A stretch of 64,000 nt of DNA from Ceratothoa steindachneri (GCA_963969495.1 OZ018321.1:68833035-68897034); one strand, 5' to 3'. Positions 12,543 through 24,695 are shown, numbered from the stretch's first letter. The notes: generated by a model not told the origin, from the letters alone. Numbers and translations: made by a program.

Positions 12543-12604
<62 letters not shown>
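12446..12604. repeat. Two (TA)n microsatellites flanking a 40-bp spacer
   Basis: Nearly pure TA runs at about 12446-12502 and 12544-12604 are separated by a short unique segment. The second run abuts the 3' end of the SINE-like element on the minus strand, as expected if the SINE has a TA-type tail. Confidence 0.97.
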
Positions 12605-12606
<2 letters not shown>

Positions 12607-12770
12607 AGAATCAAAGGGAGCAGAGGGTGGCATAGTGAAGGCGATCCTTTACCAAGAAATCAAAAATAACGCCAGGGGAAAAAAGATTTGAATTCCTGGC
12701 TGGAACTCGAACCCTGGTCTGCTGATTGCCGGTCAGATGCTTTACCGCTAAGCTACCAGGCACAGTAACT
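12605..12770 (-). mobile_element. tRNA-derived SINE
   Basis: On the minus strand, a 70-nt tRNA-like head (12762 to 12693) is followed by a short body and a (TA)n tail. The head has a box A-like tagcttagcggtaaagca and a box B, ggttcgagttcc. It folds as a cloverleaf: acceptor strands TGCCTGG/CCAGGAA pair at six of seven positions, a GCTT/AAGC D stem and a CTGA/TCAG anticodon stem are present, and the loop is CCGGCAA. The loop has C rather than U at position 33, which argues against a functional tRNA. The body (about 12642-12692) contains a TTTTTT run. The 3' end cctttgattctgg recurs in the opposite orientation at 13019-13058. Confidence 0.65.
12693..12762 (-). tRNA. tRNA-like head of the SINE (pseudo-tRNA, nominal anticodon GGC)
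   Basis: Cloverleaf-compatible sequence with internal pol III boxes A and B. Nominal loop positions 34-36 read GGC (Ala), but position 33 is C, the T stem has a mismatch, and the context is a SINE. I regard it as a pseudo-tRNA that probably served as a pol III promoter. Confidence 0.5.
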
Positions 12771-12976
12771 ATATTTCGCCCAAAGCGTTACTCTATCAAA
12801 CTAAGTATCTCCCTAAGCTAGGAACCTCCAAGGAATTTTGATACCACATCCTCTTACCCGCTCACAATTTTTAGGCTCACTGTCCATGTCACATACAATG
12901 AAGGAGGAACTACAGGATCTGCGGGTGATCATACAACCACCACAGGGCTATGCTATTTTTATTTTCTGTCTTTCAA

Positions 12977-13211
12977 ATAAAATTTGAACACAGAAAGAAA
13001 GATGCAGAAACCTTGAATAGCCTTCACTGTGCCGCTCTCTTCTCCCTTTGATTCTGGATTATTCTAATGTCCCTCTCTCTTGCCTTTAAAAAACTCCGGT
13101 TTCTTGTCTCATTTGCTCATTCGCGTCCAATTCTTATTTCTCTTGTACTATATGTGTTTATAGTCAGCTACTCAAGGTTTCTGCATCTTTCTTTCTGTCT
13201 TCAAATTTTAT
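12977..13211. repeat. 44-bp inverted repeat enclosing a second SINE-tail copy
   Basis: 12977-13020 and 13168-13211 are inverted copies of about 44 bp with only two or three mismatches (core aaagaaagatgcagaaacct). Between them, 13019-13058 repeats the SINE 3' end in inverted orientation relative to 12605-12641. The arms could form a hairpin with a loop of about 150 nt. This could be a small foldback element or the result of inverted insertion. Confidence 0.8.
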
Positions 13212-13730
13212 TTTATTGTATATAGCATATCAAATCAAGCTTATTTATTTGTTTTTATTTTAGCTTTTTACAAAAAATCTTGTTATTCTGCAACAAAACG
13301 TTACTCGAGGATGTAATAGATAATATGTATCTTTGCTCTTAATACGGTTATATTGTAGCTTCAATGGCAAATATATATCCAAACTGGCACATTCTCAACC
13401 TATTACTTCATAAGTCAGTAACTGCTCCCGCAAATATTTCTCACTGGCTTTGTTTATGGTAGCAAGCGGTTTCTGCTATGACTCACTGACTCACAAACCT
13501 TGAAGCTTTCCGAAATTTGACATCTCTCCTGGTTGTATTTAAACTATACCTGTAGCAAGTAGTTGGTGCTTATTTGAATGCGAATATTGTTAGTTAGTGC
13601 TGTAATTCAGAAGTTTAATGGTTTTATTATTGCATAATAGGTTTTTTAATCTCATTTTCAGTCTTGTGATAATTTTAGAAGAAAAGATAGTTAGTTTCCT
13701 TAATTATAGTCTCAGATCCATTAATGAGAA
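13212..13730. other. No recognised feature
   Basis: AT-rich sequence that probably includes the 5' non-coding part of the hAT element that follows. No TIR was identified. Confidence 0.3.
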
Positions 13731-13734
13731 ATCA

Positions 13735-15270
13735 TATCATCCAAAGAGAAGTTTAGACAATATGTTGAGGAGTCTTTGGCTTATGGCTTTGTAGAAAGCC
13801 TTTCTAGTCAAAAGCAACCTATGTGCCTTATATGCTAAAACTCATTTTCTTGTAAATCTATTAAGCGTTCAAGGTTTATAGAATATTTATAAAGAATACT
13901 TGCTGATAAAAAGAATAAACACAATACTAACTAACGAACTAATTGTTACAAACTAACAAAATCCAATTTCATATTTTTTTGAAAAAATGCAGAAACAAGT
14001 GAAAGAGTATTGATTCCCTCTTATGAAATAGCGAAGTTAATTACAAAAGATTGTAAGTGCCCATACAGTTTCTAAAATATTATACGACTTTCGGTCAAAA
14101 TTCTCATGAAACCTGAGTTGCATCAAGATTCAGGAAATGTGTTAAAAGCATTATCGCTGATCAATGAATCAATTCGGAGAAAATTTGATATATGAGCTGA
14201 TGTAGAAGACCATTCTGCTTGGCAAATAAAAAAATAATAAATTTTCACTTTAAATTGAAGATTCTACAAAGAGACATAACACAGCAGTTATATGGCATAC
14301 ATGCACTTCATAGATTATGTCTGCGAACTTTGTGATGAAATGTTGTTGGTAAAATTTTAGAAACTGACACTATTTAGATATCTATTTTTGCAGAGAGCAC
14401 CCTCTGTGCAACAGAGGGTGCTACATCCATGGTTGGTAAACATAAGAGGTTTATTACTTACTAGAAAAAGTTATGTCCTACTAATTCTTACATGCATTAT
14501 ATACCGCATCACCATCAAATAGTTGCCAAAAATATTAGTCGAGATGTCCACGAATCAAAATTGACTAATTATTAAAATTGTTAATAAAATTATATCTCAG
14601 GGCAAATATGACTTATTTTGCCAACAAGAGTCTAGTGGCTTTCAAAAGGTGACTGAGGGGCACGATTAACATGACTATTTGATACTGTAGTTAACTTTGT
14701 GGAAAATAAAACGGAGGGAGATTTAGTACAGGTAATAAGAAACCACAAAAGTGGCATCCATCTTTTGTCGTGAATTTTTCTAAAGATTAATGATATTTCA
14801 CTCGAGCATGTCCTAGTTAACAGAATTATTGGACATCTTCCAGATGAAATCCTCCTCCAAAATTCAGGGGATATTCATTGACATTCAAGAAAGAACTAAG
14901 TATCCAACTTTTAGATATATTTACATTCGAAGTTCAGCCATCGATGATCGATCCTTTCTGTTGTGATTTGGAATCCGTCAGTAAAAATATACATAAAGAG
15001 CTTATTGAACTAAAATGCAATGTTGAATGTAAATACAAGTTTGTAAGGAGTGTAATAACCAAAAAGGTAGTCTCATATAGCCAAAATACTGATATGCTTT
15101 CCAACAGGGTACTTGGTTCAATGTGGATTTAGTGCAGTCAATAAAATCGTGACAAGGGAAAGGAGTAGAATTGATACATATATGGCTGCGAAGAGACATA
15201 CCAATTTACTTCGAGATAATAGAAACCCAGCAGCAAATCACGAACCAAAAGGATGACATTTCAATTTAAT
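13735..15270 (+). pseudogene. hAT-superfamily transposase remnant (ZBED5/FAM200-like)
   Basis: The N-terminal part near 13745-13920 reads FRQYVEESLAYGFVESL followed by QPMCLIC and, after a stop, SFSCKSIKRSRFIEYL. This is the layout of the BED-type zinc finger of ZBED5/FAM200-like hAT transposases. A long decayed middle follows. An 84-codon open frame (14878-15132) includes CCDLESVSKNIHKELIEL. In the next frame YLVQCGFSAVNKIVTRERSR, with NLLRDNRNP soon after, matches the hAT C-terminal dimerisation region, usually YLCExGFSAVxxIxTKxRxR. Multiple stops and frameshifts make this a dead copy. TIRs and the expected 8-bp target duplication were not located. Confidence 0.8.
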
Positions 15271-16250
15271 TGCAGTGCATTTTGCATTGTGCAAAGAGGA
15301 ATAGTATTGATAATTAGGCCTCGCACGTGAGCATCATGTGAATCCTATGAAGGTTTGTAACAGGCGAGCTCACAACCCTGCACATGCAAATAATCTAAAG
15401 TATGTAGAGCAGTTTTCATAAATAATAATAACACTTTATGTAAATAATATGTAACATGATAAGGATGTATAATATATAATAATAATAATAATAATGTAAA
15501 ATAATAATGTATAGCTTTTTAAACAAAGAACCTATAACAATAGTCGATGTAAATAATAGAATATATTTTGCTTGTAAAAGCCAAGGTGAGAACAATGAAT
15601 TCGATACTTTCACACGTTTGCAAACCTGTGCACATGTGCACACACACAAACACAATAAAACAAAGTAATAAGATTTCCACAATCACTGTATAAATTCAGC
15701 TGTTTAAACAAGCTTGGTAGCAGGGGCAGAATAAAAAAATATGATAGTAGCGGCCATTATTTGCTATCGAGAAACCACGAAACGCAAAGTCGCATTTTGG
15801 AAGTCGAGATAAAATGAATCTCTATCTCCATGGACACATGAATTACCTCGAAGTGGAATAGGCTCTGCCCAAACAAAATCATTGGCTAATGGTAAGCTAC
15901 GCCCAAGGTGTGCGCCACCGTATATATTATCTTGAGTATAACGAGGAGCACAGTCTTACAGTAATTCACTCAATCAGATTCCGGGGCACAATCGCCATTT
16001 CAGACACAGTCACTGTCGCAGTAGGATTTGCAGACACTAAAGATACGAACCCAAAACAGGAATAGGCTCGCCTGAATACACGAGGTGCTCGTTTTTATGC
16101 CCTACCCGAGTACTACGCCCTCAACAATGAGTCCGAAATTCCGCCGTTTGCGATTTCCTTTTCTACTGGTAGTCCCTATTGATCCTCTTAACCAGCCTAC
16201 TTAACTTCAAGCCGAAGGAGAGTATTATCTTCCGTCAAACAATTGGAGTC
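15271..16250. other. Unassigned, with possible promoter/LTR-like sequence
   Basis: An (AAT)n patch lies near 15478-15495. From about 15880 the sequence becomes GC-richer, with tatatatt near 15932 followed by a gagcacagtc segment, reminiscent of an LTR promoter. No ends could be set. The 5S-like segment at 16291 lies downstream in the same GC-richer block. Confidence 0.25.
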
Positions 16251-16290
16251 AGCCTCAGATCAGCACCAGGTTGCCGTGTGACCCTGTAAC

Positions 16291-16372
16291 GAGATCGTCA
16301 TTGTTAAGAACATCGGGTCGGATTAGTACTTGGATGGTTCAACGCCGAGGCAGTGGAAAACCTCACAAGTGA
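16291..16372 (+). ncRNA. 5S-rRNA-like segment (3' two thirds), probably in a SINE or LTR
   Basis: gttaagaacatcgggtcgga followed by ttagtacttggatgg and caacgcc aligns well with the internal promoter region of eukaryotic 5S rRNA (box A GTTAAGC..CGTCGGG, intermediate element TTAGTACTTGGATGG, box C GACCGCC). The 5' third of 5S is only weakly recognisable (gagatcg before the block), and the 3' end drifts after ggaaaacc. A functional 5S gene is therefore unlikely. Known explanations for such pieces are 5S pseudogenes, 5S-headed SINEs (SINE3 type), or 5S segments captured in LTRs of short retrotransposons (described for Cassandra elements in plants). Confidence 0.7.
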
Positions 16373-16894
16373 CTTCTCATCAGAGAGCAACCCCGATAAC
16401 TGATGACGTACCATATTCACGCCACCACATCCTAATGTTATCAACCTAACCTACCTAATAGTAATAATACCAACAATCCTAATCCCCATAAAATGAACAA
16501 CGTAAGTATATTAGTTTTTAAGGATTTAATAATTTAAGAAATAAAATGACTTTCCAAACCAGGAAACAGGTTAATTATGCTTAAAATCCATTGGCGCTAA
16601 GGGCATCAACATGAAGCTACGCCTTAGAATATATATTTTTCATGTTGGAATAGTATTGGATGATTGCTTTAAAAAATAGTGCAAAAGTGGAGTTAGTAAG
16701 AAATGGGTGAGAAATTAAAGGTTAAACAGGAAAGATATATTAATTAAAAACGTTCCCTTCATGTCGGGTCAAAAGGTATACATCGGACTGCTTTTGAAAT
16801 CAGACTTTCAAAATTTCTGAAGTAGGACTTTTTCATAAGTACTAAAGATTAGAAAATAAATATTGTAATCTCAGTTGTGCGTCCATTTCACCAT

Positions 16895-17400
16895 ATATCA
16901 GGTTGGAACAAAAGTAATGTCCAATTTTCTGGTAAAAATTAAAATTGAAAAAACTTATGACTATGGAAATATTTAATGATAAACATAACACCCATTGATA
17001 TGTAGAACCTTATTCAATCTATCACCAAGCTTATAAATGCCACGCTTGTAAAATTCTTTACGTTTTGTTGCAAAATAGGAATCCAACTCGTTTTGAACCT
17101 CTTCTTTATATGTCAACCAAAGACCATCGAAATGGTTCTGTATTCCCAACAACAAGTAATAAGCAGAAGAGGTAAGGTCAGGTGAATATTTATAATGAAG
17201 CAATATTTCCTCCAAGAGATCTTTGGTCATGCGAGATGTGTGAGGATGGGCATTATCGTGCTAAAGGATGACGCTCCTACTGTTCAATAAGGAGGGCCGC
17301 CTTGGACCCAAAGCGGCTTTCAAATTACAAAGTTGATTGCAGTAGATATAAAAAGTAATTGTTTGATTGTATCTAACAGTTCTTAATCGACAATTCTTTT
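16895..17400 (-). pseudogene. mariner-type transposase, C-terminal half with terminal repeat
   Basis: On the minus strand a single frame from about 17400 to 16973 gives CNQLCNLKAALG, then SVIL, a stop, HDNAHPHTSRMTKDLLEE (second catalytic Asp), KYSPDL (third catalytic Asp), IQNHFDGLW and KEFYKRGIYKLGDRLNKVL, ending as mariner transposases do. About nine residues that normally precede YSPDL are missing. The region beyond the stop (16895-16960) contains atatcaggttggaacaaaag, the expected mariner-like terminal repeat. The N-terminal half is absent: a LINE-A tail begins at about 17440. Confidence 0.85.
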
Positions 17401-17439
17401 AATATCCCAACAAAGTTGTGAGTCAGACCAACGCGACTG

Positions 17440-17940
17440 TTACCTTTAACCTACCCCTTAATGCTCCGACGGCTTCAGGTCGCTTTCTGTCGTCTTTCAC
17501 TTAGACATACCTACAGGACGCACCGCCATTTGATGAGCCTTTGCTTACAAGTTAAGGAAAGCACCGACTCCGTTGTCTCCGAGACTGTTCGGAACATTCC
17601 TGTTGAATGTCCCAGTCTGGGTGATCTTCGCTCACGTTACTTGTCCCGGTACCGAGACGAGCGGTGTTGCTACCATTTGTACTTCGTACTTGAGACAGTT
17701 GGCGCAGAAATATTCGTGGAGTCTTTAACTTCTTGAAGGAGGCTCGTTTTCTCCATTTAATTTTATTCTTTACCTTTTGTCACATGATCCGGTTTCGAGG
17801 AAGACCCCCTATCCCGACGCCGGAACGTGCTTCGTTCATCTTGCATTTCTTTTATTTCCTGTTGTTTTTTTATTATTAGCTTTGGTTTTGTGATTTAGCG
17901 TTTTGGTTATTTGTTTTGTTTTATGTTTTTAATGTTACCT
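17440..17940 (+). pseudogene. LINE-A 3' fragment (C-terminal zinc knuckle and 3' UTR)
   Basis: The open frame 17461-17736 encodes the last part of LINE-A ORF2: RRLQVAFCRLSLRHTY, RTHRHLMSL, then VRNIPVECPSLGDLRSRYLS and YRDERC. The conserved Cys/His knuckle of the family is partly degraded here (compare other copies with a CX2C...HX4C pattern). The sequence after 17740 matches the family's 3' UTR in composition and layout. This is a typical 5'-truncated LINE insertion, or the surviving tail of an older one. Confidence 0.75.
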
Positions 17941-18980
17941 AATACTATGCTAAAATTTGAATATGAGAGTCGCCAGATGAACGCTTAAAAAAATCGACGA
18001 GATCTTATTTTCTTTGCCGGTCCTATTTTGTGCAATTACTATTAGAACGCCAATCACTACAGGAAAAAAATGGAGATTTTTGGATCTAGGAAAAAAAACT
18101 GATAATGAGTAGTGTAGTGATATTACTAGCATGCCGAATTCTAATGATCAATGCCATAACCATTAGAAACAACACTTTCCACTACAAGGAGATTAAGGTA
18201 AATTTGGTGTGTCGATTCGCCCTTGGATTATGATTTGGTTTAAAGATATGGAGGCTATTATATGCTATAGAGACCCCTGGTTATGATGGCATTTTAAATC
18301 AAGCCATAATTGAGATAAATATCCAAATCAAATGGAAGTCGATAATAGACCCGGAACCAAGGATTTTAGTCGCTTTGAAATAAACATTTGGCTGCTAGAT
18401 CTCCCCGAACGACCCATACTAGTCTCTTGTAAAAATATCCAGCAAATCCTGATTAAGGAGTAGGATGGGTGTTCTAACCAACAACCCAACCACCCTTTGC
18501 GGTTTAACGGGTTCACCGTCATGAGAGTTAGGCGCCTTCCAAAACCAAAGGCTCCTCGAGTATTATCCTTCCCCTCTTCTCGACGTATATGTATAAATCG
18601 TATACTATAGAAGAATGAGAGAGAGAAGGAATCCCCCCCCCCTCTGACTTCCCCAGTTTGCCGTTGACCGCTCTAAATTCGTTTGTCCTATATACTCGAA
18701 AATTAGAACAATGGAAAGACCATTAAGTGGGCATCGCGACTTTGCGCTATAGAACCTTATCGGATGGGGGTATTATATAATCTCTGCTTCGTAATGAGTA
18801 ACATACTTCGGCTTCCTCATGTTATATACCGGTTATTACAAGCGTCCTTTTACAATCATTAGGATGCCCTCCACAAAAGAGAAAATGATAGTTTATGCAG
18901 TTAGCGAAATTTTCATTGTTCTAACATATAAATATGTTTTGAAATTGTAATATTTATAAATGTGGCCCTCCAAGGCGGAG
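17941..18980. other. No recognised feature
   Basis: AT-rich with a C9 run near 18635. Only short frames on either strand; no family was recognised. Confidence 0.35.
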
Positions 18981-18984
18981 GGTA

Positions 18985-19935
18985 CACGCCTTAGGTGAGA
19001 CCTGAAAGCCACGCACACGTTGCATACAAAGTCCTTCTTCAAGCTGGCCTACATGCAGTTGAAAAAGGACTTCACCTGATAGAGGTTGCTGTAGTAAACC
19101 TTGCAAGCCTTGCCCTCGAATTTCGCCCACACACTGTGGTCAAAAAGATTAAGGTCGGGGGACTGCGACAAACAAACTCCTTCGACCAGAAGTGCATCTT
19201 CGACCTCAACCACTCTTGAACGGCCTTGGTCGTGTGGGCTGGGGCACCTTCCTACTGAAAGAGGAAGTTCGCCTTCTTCGTGATCTTTCTTACTCAGGAC
19301 AGGACTTTCGGGGCCAAAGTGTCCCTGTACTCTGCCGCGGTGATTCTATAACTGGCAGCGAACCACACAGGCGGCAACTTTCCGTTATTCGAAGGTACGA
19401 CGCCGACCATCATCACCTAGGCGCAAAGGCCGGGTGCTTGGTCGTGGACACGTAACGGACCTGAAAGAAGTACTGGCTGAACTTAATTAAGCCCTCTCTC
19501 GTTCTGCTTTTGGATGGTCAGATCGACCGTGAAGGTTTTGTTATCTGAAAAATAATAATTCGATAGCCATTACACTTTAAGTTGTTGAGAAGGCGACGAC
19601 AGGGCTCCCCACCTTTTTCTTGCATAGGGTAGATGTCAGAAGCCTTTCCACGCAACTGATGCACGAAATGTTTGAAAGCTTGAGATGAGTCTCAACGTGG
19701 TTGATCTTTGTGGTCATCCTCATTATTGAGTCTCACCGCGACTTTGTGGACGATCATCCGGTTGACGTTGAGCCGCTTAGCGATGTCTGACTTGTGTGTC
19801 CCACCTGCAGGAAAGCGGAGATCTTGATTATTTTCACTTCCATCTCGGCACACCTGCACACAATGGAAAAAACTTTTTGATTACTTGCGCTGGAAAAGTA
19901 GAATTTAAGTTTGTTTGACTGATCTTTTTCTATCA
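18985..19935 (-). pseudogene. Tc1/mariner-superfamily transposase remnant (lineage 2, copy 1)
   Basis: The minus strand reads in order: EMEVKIIKISAFLQVG near 19840 (helix-turn-helix region), then FSDEKTFTVD (first catalytic Asp, near 19530), KQNERG, VRYVSTTKHPAF, and GKLPPVWFAASYRITAAEYR near 19380. Next come NFLFQ, a stop, EGAPAHTTKAVQEWL near 19240 (Glu where Asp is usual), and after a frameshift PDLNLFDHSVWAKFEGKAC near 19150. The domain order is complete, but stops and at least three frameshifts kill the frame. The same lineage occurs at 37230-38045 on the plus strand. Confidence 0.85.
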
Positions 19936-20481
19936 CACACGTAAACCTCCTAAGAGATAAGACAAGGTCTGCTGACCAGAGTTGCGTGCTCTCACTTATT
20001 CTGATTTATGAGCTTACTACCTTCAAAACTTTTAGTAATTCCCAGACTAACCTTGAGAAGACCTGGTCAATTACATAATTCGGAAGAAAATTTACAACAA
20101 TACAAGGTTTTAAAATTTCGTTAGAATCGTCCGAATAGTTATGAGGTTATTGCTAAATAATTCGCCAGCTAAGCTTTGGAGGACTTTGCCAATTATTTCA
20201 TTCAAAATAAATGTAAACAAACATAAGGGTTTTAAATCTTGCTAGAATCGGCCCTATAGTTATGATGTTATTGGCAAAACAAAATAATTACCGGGATAAT
20301 CTTGAGGGGGACTTTGATATTATATCATTCAAAAGAGAATGTGAACCAACATAAGGGTTTCAAATTCCGTTAGAATCGGCCGAATACCTACAATGTTATT
20401 ACCCCAAAAATAAAAAAGCAAAACGGGTAACGAAGAACCGACAGACTGACATAGTAGATATAGAGTCGCACACGACTAAAA
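19917..20481 (+). repeat. R127 dispersed repeat, copy C
   Basis: A complete-looking copy: the 5' block aagacaaggtctgctgacca at about 19953, three ~127-bp units, and the 3' end cacacgactaaaa at about 20480. The 40 bp before it (tatcacacacgtaaacctcc and neighbours) are shared with copy E, so the true left end may be near 19917. Confidence 0.8.
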
Positions 20482-21795
20482 TCCAAATGTCACAGAACTT
20501 TTGCCAAAACTTTGTACATTTGTTGTTCTGCAAATTCTTTTTTCATATCTTTCTATATTACATCCTTCCTAGCCTTTTGAATCCTTTACATTGCCTTCTT
20601 TATACCTCTTTCATTATGGTATTAATAATATCCTTCATTAATTAGCAATTATGTTCCTCTGAAGAGTAACTAATCAAATGGAATTTTCAATTTAAATCAA
20701 TCAAGATTACACAAAAGGAGTTTGAAAATTTTATACTACAATAGTCTCGTGTAGGAGAATGTGGCTAAGAATGAATTGGTGTTTGAAAGGAGCTCGAGAG
20801 GAATCGATCGGTGTTCGAAAGAATTTTACACGACTCCTATAATTACCCTAATCGAATTTTTATTTTAATTACATAACGTTTGCTAGAGGAAATGAATTAA
20901 GATGGACTTTTATTGTATATTTACGAATTCGGAAGGGACGTGGAGATCATTCTAGGATTCGAATGAGGGGGTATAATGGGAAATGCTCTGGTGGAAAGAG
21001 GGGAGAAAGTTTAGAAGATTTCTTTGCCAAACCGTTCACAAGAGCTCCAGTCAGTCTCCTCTTTTAAAGCTAATTAGATAAGATATCGTTCATAGATTTT
21101 TCTTTCATTGATTCACAAAGCCTTTTAGCAGAAGTAACCTCGTTCGTCTTCGTTTTGTTTGACCTTTAATATAAGAAATTAAAGTAATGATGAGAAGGAG
21201 GGAAGAATTCATGTGAGTCTACACAGTAAAAGCACTTGATGAGTGGAAAAGACAGTATTAATCTAAGTTTGAAACAAAATAAATTGATTAAATGGAAAAC
21301 AGTCAAACTCGTCTCAGTTTTTATTCGCCTATTTTGTAGATCACCCTAGATCGGTTGCCTTCTCACTTACACACTTACTAGCAGGGTACACGCATACATG
21401 AAAGTAAATTGCTACGTAGAGACATGCGAAGATATCCGATATACAATACATCTCGAAAGTGAAAAACGCGGATTTGCCTTCATTCATTTATGTCAAAAAT
21501 GTTACAAGATTAGACTAAATAAAGAGTATTGATTGAAAATAATAACAATTACTTTACTAAATATTAACAACAAAAATGTATTAAGCGTGTCAAAGACAAA
21601 ACTAACGGTAGTAGTAATGACTATCAAGAAGGATGGTGCAATAATATAATTTCTGCTGTGGCAGTAGTTAGGCACTTAATAAGCATTTGTTCCAAAATTA
21701 ATATTTATTGAAATTATAGGCCCAATTTAACAGATTATATTGTACATGATACTAGAAGAATAGTTTTATAAGATAATTGAAGCATGTGTTAAAAA
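20482..21795. other. No recognised feature
   Basis: AT-rich, no long frames on either strand and no repeats shared with the rest of the window that I could see. Confidence 0.4.
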
Positions 21796-21799
21796 TGCG

Positions 21800-22145
21800 G
21801 ACCACGTTCTTTGATAGATTTATAAACTCTTTTTACCACAGAATGGCACGTAGTTTTCGTTGATATCTGAGCAAAAATTCACAAGTATCGCAGTGAGCTG
21901 ATGAATGGTTCTTGGTTTTTCACCTTAAACTGAATTCTTTAATCCAGCCCAAAGCTAAAATTCGGGAGGTGTAAGGTCATGAGATCGAGGAGGATACTCC
22001 ATTGGAAAACGGCGTCCAATCTATCTCGGAGGGAAGTGCCGCTTAGCCATTCATTTGTGCAGAACGATGCTGCCATTACAGCATCATCTGTCAAGAATAC
22101 ATGGCCAGTTTGCATCCGATAGCGTAAGTTTGGGGCGTTACCTAA
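21800..22145 (-). pseudogene. Tc1/mariner-superfamily transposase C-terminal remnant (lineage 3)
   Basis: The minus strand reads IGRRFPMEYPPRSHDLTPPE near 22010 (third-acidic motif, usually WPPRSPDLTPxDFFLW), then LWAGLKNSV, GEKPRTIHQL and VNFCSDINENYVPFCGKK. The order is that of the C-terminal part of a DDE_3-type transposase common in arthropod genomes. Three in-frame stops are present. Upstream pieces toward 22145 are too decayed to follow. This is a different lineage from those at 6.7, 17 and 19 kb. Confidence 0.75.
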
Positions 22146-24370
22146 TCAATAGAATTCGATTGAATTATCTCTACAGAATAAAATAGCGAGTAATATATAG
22201 ATAATAATAAAGAAACAATTAAACAATATGTACTCAATAATATAAATGTATGTTAATATATATATATATATCTATTCCGAATATATAGGTGCGAAATTTA
22301 ATGGTTGTAAAAACTCTACATGTATGTATTCAAAAACCTAAATATCTCCTAGAAAATTCCCTCCTCTCTCTCATTATTCTGTCTCTTTTCATATTTATTA
22401 AACTTTTCCGTACATATTCATCTGTGAAAATTTTGCTAGTTTTTCTACCTTAATAGACTTTAAAGGACGCCCCCCACACGCCTATTACATAGGGGCTTAT
22501 CACCACAACAGAATGTATTTTGGCGGCGCTCGACAAAAGCAAAACGCGAGGGGGTAAATTCATTAACATGGCAAAATACCTATTCTTTGCTTCAGTGAAC
22601 CCGCTCTACGTTGACTTTCCTTAGCGCTCCAATGATCTTAATTAAAATAAAAGTTTAGAAACCTTCTTTAAGCCTGTAAAGGGTTAATTAGGTCTCATAA
22701 GGGTCGTAAATGGAATGAATGGGCGGTAAGGAAGGGATGGGTAGGAGACGAATATTTATGAAAAGTGAGTGAGAAAATTGGAGTAAACAGAAATATCTTT
22801 GGGGCGAAGGATTGACATTTTGACTTAATGTAACGAACTCTCTCACTATATCCCTAAAGCAGGTTAGAAATTTGACCTTCTCTTTGTTTCTATCTTCCCC
22901 TCATTGAGATTTCATTTTGAACGGGAGTGGGTAGGTTCCAGTAATTTGAATCCCCTTCTCGCCATGATAAATTATCTTGGAAGACTGATGAAAATAGATC
23001 ACTTATTGGAACTTAATTTGAGAAGATATTTTGGGCTACGTCTAGTCTATACCTATCATAAGTTTACTTTCCCTAATTTCTCCACTAGGGGGAGAAATGG
23101 TGTTATGTGGATCTTCAAACCTTTCATGCGGGGATGTATTTGGTTAGATTTTATTTTACTCCCAACACATCAAATTAATCACCAAAAAAATATAGTATAA
23201 AAAGTAGTATAAAGAAACCTGTTTTCTTATGTAATCCAGCATCTAATGTTAAAAATGAAGCGATTTTGTTAGCCTCTCTATTATTATATATTAAAACATC
23301 AGAACATAAGATAAACCTAAGTGAAGAACATCCCATGGGAATCATCTCTTAAGAAATCATACGCAAGTACATAGTGCATCAGTATTTTTGAGGGCATTTG
23401 TAGGAATGTAGAAAAAGACGCATAGCATATCAGAGAGAAGCTGTATTTAAATGAAAATCAGTCAAATTATCTTGGTAATCCTTTTAATAGGCTTATTCAA
23501 TTAATTAACTATTATTCTCAAGGACTACTTCATTTCAGCGTCTCAATTTTGGACATAGTCATTCTTATAGCATGACTTAAGAGATTGAATGGTGCTATGT
23601 GGATCTTGAATGACTTTTTCACTTGACGACGCCTCATACGTAATAGTCCATGGCTTCTGGTCTAGTGAGCTAGGAGGCTATCTATCTGGGAGAACATGGT
23701 CGTGGAAATTAGCACGCGTCCAAGTTTGGGTTATTCTAGCCTTATGAGATTGTGAAGAATCTTGTTTGAAAATGTAAGGTTTTCTGTTGCATACTTTCTC
23801 TTTCCAAGGCCTATCTACGTTTTCTAAATCCTCTGTTTGTTGTGTTCAATATTGTAAAAAGGTTGAAAGAAATACTTTCAGGGACATTAAGACTTCAATT
23901 GGAATTTTTCTATTACCCATGGAATGAATTTTGAACATTTACTATATCATCCTTATTATTTAAATTTTTTCAGGGTACATAATTATAAAACTTAGGCATG
24001 TGACGTATATTTAGATTACAGCTCCCCACTCTATGTTTCTGGATAATCAATTCTTTTTTAACAACTTCTTCTTCGGTATTTTGCCCACTCCTACAAGCCC
24101 CAGCAGTAAAATATTTGACACTGGAAATAATTATTTCAATACAAAACAAAATAAAAAAGCCTCTCTTTTCTTCCAAGAGGGAAGAGGGAGCTTATCTTCA
24201 TTTTGGAAAGGAAAAAAAATTTAGAACTACGAGCCAGCAAAAAATCCTAAACCCAGTAGAGGTAAAATTAGCTCAAAAATAGAGGATAAAGTATGGAAGT
24301 GAGAAGTTTATGATATATAAAGGAAGAAGGCATATGAAGAGTGATAGGGAATAGAAAACGACGATATGGA
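22146..24370. other. No recognised feature
   Basis: AT-rich, with a short TA run near 22258 and a 98-codon plus-strand frame (22904-23200) that resembles nothing I know. No splice-supported exon was seen. Confidence 0.35.
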
Positions 24371-24373
24371 TAA

Positions 24374-24695
24374 ACAAGGTCTGCTGACCAAAATATCGCG
24401 TGCTCTCATTTACTCATACGACCTTCAAATCTTTCAATAATTCCCGGAATAACATTGGAAGGAGCTCTGCAATTCTATCATTGAAAACAGAAGGTAAAAC
24501 AACATAAGGGCTTACTTCGTTAGAATCGGCCGAATAGTTATGATGTTATTGCCAAAACAATATAATTCCGGGCTAACCTAGATAAGACTTTGGCAGGTAT
24601 ATCATTCGAAAAAGAATCTAATACATCATTAGTATTTTAAAGTTCGTGAGAATCGGCTGAAACTTATGATGTTATTGCCAAAACAAAATAATTGA
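24374..24695 (+). repeat. R127 dispersed repeat, copy D (3' truncated)
   Basis: It begins with aacaaggtctgctgaccaaa and runs through about two units, then is cut off where copy E starts in the same orientation. Confidence 0.75.

Noticed and set aside
12363..12614. Open frames with long Tyr-Ile repeats (also at 28409-28788)
   Set aside because: These are translations of (TA)n microsatellites, not proteins.
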